A stretch of 64,000 nucleotides of DNA from Branchiostoma floridae (taxonomy: Eukaryota > Chordata > Leptocardii > Amphioxiformes > Branchiostomatidae), in assembly GCF_000003815.2 (NCBI RefSeq), contig NC_049980.1:13084020-13148019 (forward strand). Direction: 5' to 3'. The notes under the pieces were generated by a model, which was not told the DNA's origin, did no database searches, and saw only the letters and a list, made by a program, of their open reading frames with translations. Of the stretch, positions 1 to 12,500 are shown one piece after another. Each line of letters opens with the position of its first letter. Within the stretch, counting starts at the first letter, position 1. Position numbers and translations under genes: made by a program.

Positions 1-90
1 TCACCGTAATTATTCGGCCATTTATTGTTTCGTTCTCGTGTTGATGGAAACGTTTAGTCTAAAGCTATGGTATATTCATGATCATTCCAG

Positions 91-507
91 GTGCTGCAAT
101 GGAATATGCAATCCAGAACAGCTTTACCTCAGCTAATGGTGCCCGACCTGATGTTGGCCATGTCATTGTCCTTGTGACAGATGGGCGGTCATATGACGAT
201 GTATCCCAGGTAAGAATAATGTTTATCAGACATATGGTGCTTTTCTAAATGCTAACCTCTATCATCATACAATTGACTGAAGTACAACCTCAAATTGGAC
301 AAAAGACTATAATGATAGTTTTCTCTTCATAGGCGTCTCAGAAAGCCAAACAAGCTGGCATTGTCGTCTTTGCTGTTGGAATCGGCGATGGGGCTGTGGA
401 ATCACAGCTAAATCAGATTGCCAGTTCCACTGACAAAGTCGCACAGGTCGAGACCTTCAATCTCTTCGATGATCTGAGAGGAGAATTTTTCCAACCAATA
501 TGTTCAG
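91..507 (+). CDS. Exons 1-2: C-terminal half of a vWA domain
   Basis: Two exons (91-209, 333-507) encode about 98 residues. The core strand [14 protein letters not shown] carries the intact third metal-site motif (TDG) of a von Willebrand factor A domain. It is followed by the usual helix and strand [13 protein letters not shown] and the closing segment [13 protein letters not shown] with its Cys. The N-terminal half with the DxSxS motif must lie upstream of the window. This vWA is split over at least two exons, whereas the second vWA of the same protein sits in one exon. The family binds extracellular ligands, often through a bound divalent cation. Confidence 0.88.
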
Positions 508-3500
508 GTATATACATCATTGCCTATCATTGACACTTGTTTTGCTTGCACCGCTACTACCTTTCTGATATCCTGCCGTGCTTTACTGATATATGATAGT
601 GCACAAAATTAGCTGAAAGTAAGCTGTCGCTTTTTAAATTCCTTATATTTCTGACATTGTCTATTCTTCGATGCAGTTTCAGCCCCGACATATGCCTCCG
701 CAATTATCAACGTTCAGTACACGCAAGACTTGAGAAACCCGAGTTCTGTAGCATTCATCTCACTTGCCACTCAGATACAAGTCTCGGTAAGTACGATTAT
801 AATGAATTAAGATACACTTATCATGTGTATGCAAAACTGTAATATCATATAACTATATGATGATGTACTTGCAACATCAAACCTTATGTATGTGAGTATA
901 TTGGGAATTGTAAAATAAACGAGTGACAGTGACAATGAGAAATTCATATCCATCCTAGGCTGTAACATGTATCTTCTTAACCTTGTATTTCCTTGTTTCA
1001 GTTCACGGTTACTCTGAATGTCGTGGTTGGATTCCAAAGTGTGCAAGTCGTTGAGTTTCAGCAAAGGTACATTAAGTCGATTCGTAAATGATATCTTTCT
1101 ATTTCTACTTCTTCGATGCAGCAATGAATCTGGAGGTTTGACTTTCGTTTGCACATTACAATAAGCTCCTGCACATTTTTTTCATGTCAGCACATACATC
1201 ATTGATCAACTAACAAAGCAAGTTAACTAGGCTTAAAGTTAAGGTCTTACATTGATATTCATTCTCCCCAGTTCTTCCAACACCGTGAAGGTCATTCTCG
1301 TTATCGTGGTAACAACGTACGCTGCTCAAGATTTACAATCGACCTTCTCAGTCAGTATCTCCAGTGGGACCATCGGCAACCTCACGGTCGATCCCTCCTC
1401 GGCAATCTTTGTGCAAGAAGGTAACTAAATGTGGCACGGTGCTGTTGTCAAATTACTATGTCGTATTCGATGTTTCTTGTATATGACAGCTTATCCGCTT
1501 TTGTATGTATTTTCACAAGCAATTAAGCACCATAATCATTTTGATATTTATCTATTTATTTCCGACTTTCAGAGGTTTTTACCAAGTACGTAGGGCTGCA
1601 AATAAAACAGTCTTTCACGGCCAGTCTACTAGTAACGAGTTCGTCCGATTTCTACACCCTTGGAAGTCGTGTAGAACAGGCGGTAAGAGGACACTTTCTT
1701 TCCAATTTTTTTTAATGTAAAACAATACAGTTGAAAAACATTGCCGATAAAGATTGCAATTTCATAATTCATTAGCAGCATGTTTGTTGTTGAAAAAATC
1801 CTAAAATATTGTTTTGCAGCTGTTACCGATCCTGTTAGGAGTACAAGGTTTCACGTCCGTGAGGCTGATCAGTTTCCAGACGGCGTAAGTAATCATTCCA
1901 TTTCATAGCAATGATCACAATCAATTTAGACCACAAAATTTAATCAACAGAGGCTCAAAGGCTTTGTTAGAATCCTGGTCTATTTCACTTCGACCTTACA
2001 TGCTATACTCCAAACACACTTACCTTTCGTCTCTCTCCTAGCAGCGTTTGGTTAGAACCAGAGGTGTGTAAAACGCATTATGACACAGTTGCATTCTAAT
2101 TAATGAGTTCTACAATGACTATCCTGACCAGTCATTTACATCAACCACTCACAGGGGCAATGATATTGTTGCTGTGTCGGCGGCTGTTGGAACGGCCGGC
2201 TTTAGCTCCAGCCTAAACTCCAACGTGACTGCAGGTGTAGCATCCGGTACACTAGGAGACCTGTCCGTGGCAACAACTGCCACTGTTGGTGATAAAGGTA
2301 TGAGAAAACATATTTGTGTTTCTGCTGAAGCATTATGGGTATGGGTATGCTAAAATCGGTATTCCTTTGAAGCTTGATCTCGTAGCTAACGGATATTCAT
2401 GTCCCCAACTCTGTAGGTCCACCTTGTGATGTGGTGCAAGACATCGTATATGTCGTGGAGGGCTCTGATGCGATGGGAGATACCAACTTCGCCAGGGTGA
2501 AAGAGTGGATAAAGAAAGCTGCTTCAGATTCGCTTGTCTCTCCTCAGAAACAGCGAGTCAGCGTTGTCCAATTCAGTGACAGTCCCAGGCAAGAGATACA
2601 GTTCGGACAATATAAAGACATCGACAGTCTGAGCAGTGCAATTGATGCCCTTGCGTTTGTGGGAGGTGGTAGCAAAGTAGGGGCCGCCATATCCTCCATC
2701 ATGGATACCACATTTTCTGTGCGAAATGGTGCACGCACTAATGCTCCTAGAGTTGCTGTCTTCATCCTTGCTTCCTCTTCAGAGGACGCGATAAGTAGTG
2801 CAGCAAGGTCTGCACAGACTGCTGGAATACTGATGTATGCTTTCAGCGTGGGCAACTTTACTAACAAGACTCAGCTTGAAGACATAGCGAGCAACAATCA
2901 ACTGTCGCGAATCAGCAGCTTGAACAGCCTAGACGACCTGCGTAACACCATTCTCAAGCCTCTCTGCTATGGTATGTATCGAGCAACGCACAGTACACAT
3001 GCATTCTGACCTATTATATTGAACGATAAGTCTCCTTTCAACAGAATGGCTATATGGCATTCATGTTTTCTACTACTGACATAACCTTATTTTCCAACCT
3101 TTCAGGAATTACAAACAGTTACGGAAGCTTTAAACTGACAGATCCATACGACAGCAATCTGACAGACAAAACGTCCACTGAATATGTCGCCATGAAAACA
3201 ACAGTCGAAGTTGCGGTAAGTATTCTTATGCATGAAATAGACATTCATCAAATGCATGTACAATGCGATTAGAGTACAAATTCTTCATAAAACAATTCAG
3301 TTGTTATCCATTGGCGTTGCCTAATGCTCTGCTCGTCACGTCTGATCTATCAACATTTATTTGCCTATATATGATATTGCTTTATTGTCTATGACAAGTG
3401 TACAGCGTAACTGTGACAGTGGTAAATGTCCTATTATTTCATTATTTCTATTCATTGTATTGAATTTGTTTTAGCTATATTCCCTGTATCCAAATGTCAC

Positions 3501-6500
3501 CGAACTGCAAGCCCTAGAAGTAGTGGATCTAAGGAAGTCAGATGGAGTGTAAGTTATCTTCCACCTTCCCTCTAAGAAATTTTGCATCCAATGAATGTTC
3601 ATTTTATGTTACATTGATCATATATTTTCTTGTGTTATATAAAAACTTGACATCCACTTGACATGTGTAAATTCAAAAGGGAAGACCACCGATGGATACA
3701 ACATATTCAAATGTTGTTTCTTTTGCATAATGTAATGGAAATTATTATTTTAGCTTAGCGATGAATGATAGGATTCTAATATTTTGACTTGTGAAATTCA
3801 AGATTACCAATATTGTATATGAAACCGTTGTTGTTATCTGCTCATGATACCTTGACTAAAATTTACAGAGGCAACCGCGTCAGAGCCGTGTTCAGTATGA
3901 ATAACCTAGGATACGCCTTTCAAGATTTGTCCAGTGTCTTGGATGAAGCAGTGATGGCAAGACAGATAGGTTCGGTTGCCGTGGACACGGGTGGAAAGAT
4001 ATTTACAAATGGTACGCCCTCACCTCACACAGACATCATATAACTGCCTCTAAACGGTTTGCTAGATTGGTGTCATTTCATTGAGTCAACAATCTTTTAG
4101 GCACTGTACTTAAAACAAGAAGCGTATGGCGTATTTTCCACTGACAACCTGTTTATGATAATTCATCTTATTGTAAGGGATCTAATTTTTTTTTCTTATT
4201 TACGTACTGTGCCCAAACAATGCTGTTAATCGTGCATATTTGATATTTGATAGTTTTCCAACAACACGTTTTATTTTTTACAGTGTTTACGGTAACCTAC
4301 ATTCAATCAGTGTTAAAGGACAGTAGCAATGACACCGACATTTGGGCGGAGAAAGCATCTGCAGTTTCTGTTGCGGTGAGTGTGTGGATTCTTGCATCGA
4401 CGTAATATGAAACATATAGCAAACTGGACAAACGTACAGCCAATGGCTTCAACCTATGTAGATATTATTTCCATTTTTTCAGACTCATAGCATTGGAAAA
4501 GAGGGAAAGAAGATTGCGCTGCTTCTTCTCATACGTGAATAATATATGATATGTATGTTGTTTTCCTATAGACTGCTGAACTCCTTCGATCAAATACAGG
4601 GTTCTTTTACCACGACACCGTTGAAACAAGTAGAGGGTAATTGTTTTTTCAATCTATTTTCCAACTTTCGTTTCAATCTATTTTCCAACTTTCAGTTGAA
4701 ATACATTTATATGGCTGGGATCCAGTTCTGTCACTTTTAGACGTGAGATATGTACTGGAGCACTGGATGATTCGAGTCATATCTAGTATGATAGTACATT
4801 TGCATTGTCGTGCTTAGCGTACCCGATTTCTCCCTTCATTAGATCCATTTCCGTGAGATAAGGTGACCATATATTTAGTGAAAGTTTATTGCAAGATAAC
4901 GTTCTTGCCCGAGGGGTAATTGCAAGTGAAAGACAAACAGTGGTAAACAGTATACAGTAGTAAACGAATTATTCTGGAGATAAATTCAAATAAACTAAAC
5001 AAATTAAAAATTAAAAAGCAAAATCCTAGCTATTGGGTTTGACTTCTTTTTAATATGTTATTGTGTTACTGCCAATTTTTTAAACAGGGTCGTCGGTCCG
5101 AAGATCGTATTCCGACTCATCTCGACTACTCCTTCAGTTGCTGGCATCAAGGCTGCCATATTGGATGCTTCCAAGGCAGGTCTACTTCCCGACGTTGACA
5201 GAGCCTCCGTCAATTTTGCTACCACTCCGGTTGATTTTGGCGAGCCGCCGTACATTGACATCGTCCTGAAACAGTTTTCTGTCACATATACGGGTTTCGA
5301 CATTTTCTCTCCAGCCGCACCTGTGTATATCAGGTTTGATATCAACGTTGGTAACGATGGTACTGCAGACTTACCAAGTTTCGAGGGAGTCCAGTTCACG
5401 TTCGAGCTTTATCTAGCAGATGCTGCTGAGCTAGAGTCAGCCACGAATAAATCATCCAAGCTTCCGGTGACTCTTTCAACTGAAGCAGAAAGCGAGGTAC
5501 AACTTGGATTGCGCAAGAAGTCGGTCGCTGTTTTTAGAGACATAGCTGCGCAAATCGAGTTTTCATCGAAAGCCATTTGTGAAGCTTACTCCCATATCTG
5601 CGTTCGTGTTAACTTCATGCTGCCATATTACGCTGATTACCAACCTGGCAACGAAGACTACTGCACCGCAATTACTACCATTGCAAGGAAAAACTGTGAT
5701 TTACGTGAGTTGAATCTGCAATTTGGTACAAATAACTCTAACGTTTCAATACGTATGAGATTCAGTTCAATATTTTATATGTAACGTTATACCTATCTAT
5801 CTACGTACCTATAAATGGATATATATATATATAGAGAGAGAGAGAGATAAATTCATTCGTTGCTGTGTAATCAACAAACAATATGTCGGAACTGGTCATG
5901 TTACTTAATATATCAGTCGCAGTATCCACATGCCTTTCATTTGCGTCCGGAAAAGGGACTTTGTTGGTATATATATTTGACATTTAGGTTTTGACCTCGG
6001 TTTACTGTTTCTTCAGTGCCTTGCGGAAGCGGTTCAGGCTGTTCTTCAAATGCTGTCTGCACACAGGACGGTTCTAACCCACCCCAGTGCAAGTGTCAGC
6101 CTGGTTTTGATGGTGATGGTCGGACATGCACAGGTTCGGATATTGCATATCTTAATGAACATATACACCTGTATAGATCATATTACTAAGTGTACAAGTT
6201 AACATACTTCTGAATACACTTACACTTTGATTTGGAGACCAAGATAAACATTACAGAACAAGCTTTATAACCTAATAAACTGCAAGCCAATTAAAAGCAC
6301 TCTTATACTCTTATACACAGTTTACATTTATTCTCATGCTTATTTTCTAGACATCAACGAATGTAACAATAGCCCTTGCCAAGAGAATCAGGTATGCCGG
6401 AACACCTTCGGTCATTATGAATGTAGCTGTCGTCCTGGATATACTGATGAAGGCGGTACATGCATTGGTAAGTAGAAAGAAATTATAGAGCCCAATTTCA

Positions 6501-9500
6501 ATTAGTTTATGTTGGTCGTAGCATATTGATTGTTTAAAGCTATAATGTGTATGGCTTACATTGGTAACGTGTTCATGCTGACATTGCCTTCTTTTTGCAG
6601 AATCTAAGAAGTTGAAGTCTTCTGTAACCCTGACGAAACAAGCGTTCAATGCGGACCTGACCAACCCTGTATCAACGGTGTACAAGCAGCTCGTTGTCAC
6701 TGTGACTGTCACGGTTAGTGAAAACGCACGAAATGGATGTTTATTATACATATGTCATGTTTTATAAGATTTGAATTAAGACATGCCATTTTCAAACGAC
6801 GATGATTTGCATTCACAAAGTGTTGTTTTTTAATATTTGCATGCCTTTACCTCTCTCCGTGAATAATAGTGAATTTGACATTGGTGCTTTATGTTTTCAG
6901 ATCACGTCTCTATTCCGACAGACTATAGTGTCCTTTGCAGTTGTGAAAGTGACGATTATAGGATTTAGACCAGGCAGTGTTGTAGCAGACTACACCGTGG
7001 ATGTTAGAGAAAACGCCAACGTTACGTCAGTGGATCTTCAAACAGCACTTTTGGGAGCAACGGTAGCAAATAATGGCACCAATCTGGGGATTTCTCCTAA
7101 CATAACTTTCACAGGTACAGGTACAATTCCATATACATCCATAATGGTATCACCATTTTGCAGCAATCATTGCCATGGCTAGACAGCTAAACAGTATAAG
7201 GTGGGCATTGGATATGATCCTTTATGTAATCTTATCCAGCAAGGACTAGCACACATTTACATCAACCAACATCAACTGAATAACAATATCAAGTACAGAT
7301 TACAAAAATAACATTTTCTGTTCCGTTCCGTTCTAGATTTCGATGAGTGCCAAAACGAGACAGACAATGATTGCTCACCAAATGGATTCTGCACGAACAC
7401 AGTCGGCTCATTTCAGTGCTCCTGCAACCCGGGATATACAGATCAGCAGCTGAACAGAACCGGTCGAAATTGCATAGGTAAACCTTTGTTTTCATCTTAT
7501 GATTATTTATTGAAACTCTTGACGTTTTTGGAGACTCCATTATTTGTATCCATACCTTGTTTGCGTACATTATGAAAATTGGTAAAACGGTTCGTCTGTT
7601 GTTGGTAGACAGTAAGTCTGTTTCTATCTGTGACAGTATTGTCTATTTTCCGTAATGTTTATATCAAATACTTGCCATTGGTGTGACGAATTGACAACAA
7701 CAGTTTTTTCTTTTTCTTCAGCAAATCTGACAACAGCAATGCCTACTATGGGAATGACTACTGCAAACATACCAACACCGAGGATCACCATGGCCAGCAC
7801 TACAGTCAACCTCACAACACCTAGTCCTGGTGTGATAAACACGACAGTTCCTGCAAATATCACAACGCTGAGGCCCACCACGACAAACGTCACAACGCCC
7901 ATCCCAGTCATCACAAACACCACCATCGAATTAACGCCGAACACCACCATTGAATTAGCGCCGACAAGGGTTAAAAATACCACGGCATTTAGTGTTTCCG
8001 CAGGTAAGTCAAAACGCGCTACCGCGGGTACTGTCAGCTAACGTCAAAAACTATAGCATAAAATTTAAACTAGGTAGCTTGACTGCCTCACATGTTGCAT
8101 TAAAACCTATAAGGTTATTATCTTTCACTCTGCATTAGGTACCAATGCTACCTGAATTATTTCTTTAATCATTTCCTATTAAAAACACCGTTATCATCAC
8201 CCCAGGAATTACCGTTGCGAACACTACTGCTAACATAACAACAGTCCAAGTGACCACCCAACAACGTAGTAAGTGCCTTTATTACATTGTTTGTTAGTCA
8301 CTAATTCAAGTGGTTGTGCTTTCCTACGGAGCTAATAACGTTTCACCGAATGTTATGAAATACATATAAGTAGTAATAAACTTATAAGTAATAAACCTAT
8401 AAGTAATATAACATGGGCAAATCTCTGTCGATTATGTCATCCTGACTCTTTTCTATGCTCAGAAGTCGATGTTTGTCTACTAAAGAACAACCTGTTATGT
8501 TATATATGTACAGTAATGTCTTTTATTTGTGTATCACTGTCTTAATTCTAACAAACTAATATTTTTCCTCATTAGTAAACATAACTTCACCAAGGCCTAC
8601 CGTGAGAAATACCACTGCTTCTGGTGGAGTAATCGTCACAGCTAACCTTACAACACCCAGTCAAACTTTAGTAAACACAACAGCAAACATCACAACATCA
8701 AGTCCTACTGTAGTTAACACAACTGCAAACGTCACAACCCCAATGATCACATTGGCCAACACTACAGCAAACCTTACAACACCAAGTCCTACTGTAATAA
8801 ACACAACTGCAAACGCCATAACCCCAATGATCACAATGGCCAACACTACAGCAAACCTTACAACACCAAGTCCTACTGTAGTGAACACAACTGCAAATGT
8901 CACAACCCCAATTATCACATTGGCCAACAGTACAGCAAACCTTACAACACCAAGTCCTACTGTAGTAAACACAACTGCAAACGTCACAACTCCAATGATC
9001 ACTATGGCTAACACTACAGCAAACCTTACAACACCGGGTCCTACAGTAACTGTAGTGAACACAACTGCAAACATCACAACCCCGATGATCACTATGGCTA
9101 ACACTACAACAAACCTTACTACACCAAGTCTTGTCGTAATCACCACTGCGAACATCACAGCATTAAGGCTTACCATGGCCAATACCACGGCAAATCTTAC
9201 GACGCTAAGTCCTATTTCACTGAACACAACTGCAAATGCCACAACACCTAGATTCACATTGGCTAGCACCACAGCTAACGTCACAACACCAACTCCTGTT
9301 GTGTTAAATACAACTTCAAATCTCACAACGCCTAGCCCGACCATGTATAATACCACCCAAAACCTAACAACTCCGATTGGAAGCTTTCGAAATTCCACGG
9401 CTACTCTGACGACACCTAGTGTATTTGCAGGTTAGTATGAATAATCGTTCATGCACATTGGGTGGAGGCACAATGCATCTACTTACGCGTTTCAGAAAAA

Positions 9501-12500
9501 AATGTGCGGAAAAATGTCTGCGTCGCTGTGTGTGTTAGTCATAAATCGGACATTGATAAATATTTTCCCTTTTAAATCCTGTTCAAATTTTGTTCCTTAA
9601 CAGCGAACCTCACCACCCTGGGCTTCACCATTGCAAACATTACTTCAAACCTAACAACTGCCCAAATGACCACTCAACAATATGGTAAGGGTGTATGTTT
9701 ATTGTTAAATTTCTTATTAAGTCTCTTATTTCTTGCTGGCTTCGTCTTCGTGATATTCCTACCAGGAAGTCTGCAGACTTTGGAAAGGACTAGAACTAGT
9801 GGGATTTAATATAGATTGTACTTTTTTGTACTTACGATAGTTAAGACCGAAACTTGTCACGTCCTGGCCGGAACTGTGGTGGTGAGCATCATTCAGTGAA
9901 TAGTTAGTTGAAAGCCATGCAACAACTGCTGACGCCCGCAATAATTTCAAGTCTCAGTTACAGTGTTCGAGGAATGCCTAACTTCGAGAACGTTATGGAA
10001 CCTTGCTGTACGATCCCAATCCCAATCCAGCCTTTTACTGTCCGATTCACGCAGTTTCTTTTGTGCGCAGCCTCGGTCTAACACAGCTTGTACCCAACGC
10101 AGCTTTTACTTTCACTACTTGTACTTACTGTACAAAACCGGTGCGTTGCGCGTTGACATGGTTAACCGATAATGCGAAACGGTGCCTTCTATTCATGGTC
10201 GGCTTTTACTTGCGGTTCTATCCCGTCTCATAATCAATAATAAAATATAAGGTTCAATATGCCTACCCATACCAGACATGTAACTTTACCTTCGCTAAGA
10301 AGGCTGTGTTTACGGGTGCATGTGTCTGTGCGTGTTAATGCGTGCCCCTCTCATCTTCTCCCCCCCCTATCTATTTCTCTCTTTCTCTCATACTACGTCC
10401 GTGTAATGCTTTAGGTTTAAGTGTATGCCTACAAAATGTTCACATTTACGTTACGAAATTAACAGATTAATCTACTTAAAAGAATTAATCAATTTTCGTC
10501 TCTATGCTAACTTTTATCCAGACAACTGTCTTTACAAAGACGTCAATTGATCTCCAAAGACCGATTTGTAAGGTTACATAGTCATATGTAACGTTAATTA
10601 CATCTGTATAACTGCATTAATTTATAACAAACTAATATTTTCCTCACTAGCAAACATAACAACGCCAAGGCCTACCGCAAGAAATACCACTGCGAACCTT
10701 ACAACATCCAGTCAAATTTTAGTAAACACAACTGCAAACATTACGACACCTAGACTTACCATTGCCAACACTACAGCAAACATCACAACACCAGGCCCTA
10801 CAGTAGTAAACACAACTTTAACTTTCAAAACCCCAATGATAGCATTGGCCAACACTACAGCAAACCTCACAACACCAAGTCCTACTGTAGAAAAAACAAC
10901 TGCATATTTCACAGCACCAATGCCTACCATGGCCAATACTACAGCAAACCTTACAACACCAAGCCCTACTATCGTTAACACAACTGCAAACATCACAACA
11001 CCAAGGATCACCATTGCTAATTCTACAGCTAACGTCACAACACCAAATACTGCTATGCTAAACACAACTGCTAACGTCACAACTCCAATGATCACAATAG
11101 CTAACACTACAGCAAACCTTACAACACCAAGTCCTACTGTTGTAAATACAACTGCAAATGTCACAACCCCAATGATCACCATGGCTATCACTACAACAAA
11201 CCTTACAACACCAAGTCCTACTGTTGTAAATACAACTGCAAATGTCACAACCCCAATGATCACATTGGCCAACACTACAGCAAACCTTACAGCACCAAGT
11301 CCTACTGTAGTAAACACAACTGCAAATGTCACAACCCCAATGATCACATTGGCTATCACTACAACAAACCTTACAACACCAAGTCCTACTGTAGTAAACA
11401 CAACTGCAAATATCACAACCCCGATGGTCACCATTGCCAATACTACAGTAAACCTGACAACATCAAGTCCTACTGTAGTAAACACAACTGCAAACATCAC
11501 AACACTAAGGGTTACAATGGCCAACACTACAGACGAACTGACAACACCGAGTCCTGCTGTTCTGAATATAACAGAAATCCTTACAACATCTAGTCCTGCT
11601 GTAGTAAACACAACAGCCGACATTACAACACAAAGACTCACCTTCCCCAATACCACAGTAGACCTTGTAGAACCAAGTCCGTCTGTCCCCAACACAACGA
11701 TAAAAGTGACTACACCGGGGCTCACCATTCCAAAAGCAACTATCAATCCAGCGACTTCAATTATAGCGACGGATAGCACCAATATGACTACACCCGGTGT
11801 TTCAGTGTCTACAGGTGAGTATAATGGCTGCATGATGTGGGGAATGTATCATGGCATATTTTAATATGAATTAAGCAATTCAGCATTGTCACTGGTTCCA
11901 TTTCAAAATTCAGAATATTAGAAATTTTTATACAAACCTGAGATTACAACTTGCTCACTTCACAGCCCAATACAATAATACTACTCTACATGATCCCTTT
12001 AACGGTTTTCTTAATTTCTGTTCCCAGTGCCACAATTATCAAACTCGCCAATGTTCCCCAAACTCGCCAATGTTCAAATCATCACATTCCCCAATTTAGA
12101 ACGTCTTTGACCCAAATGAGTATAAAATACAAATGCATCAATATTTGGAACGCTCTTCCACCCTCCCTTAAGAATTCCTCTCCCGTGATAACATTTGAAG
12201 TTAAGCTAATAAACTATCTACTATCCAACCCAACCCAAGCCACGTCTAAGTCTCATATGCCGTTGTTATGTTCTGATTGGAGTTAGCTTAAGCATTATAT
12301 GTTTCATACATGTGTGTTATTCATCATAATTGCTCATTCATTTACATGCTTGATTCATTATTAGCCTTGGCATTCTATGTTTCATATATTTGCTCAATTG
12401 TTGTTATTATTTATCTTATCTTGAATATTCTTCTATTTAGTTAAGTACTTGGTTAGTAATAAGTGGATGAGGGCTTTGTACAAGCCATGCAGGCTTCTCC

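Noticed and set aside
8661-9398. Long open frame on the minus strand opposite exon 23
   Set aside because: It is the antisense of the 42-base repeat; the low stop frequency follows from the repeat composition. The same holds for 10712-11833.
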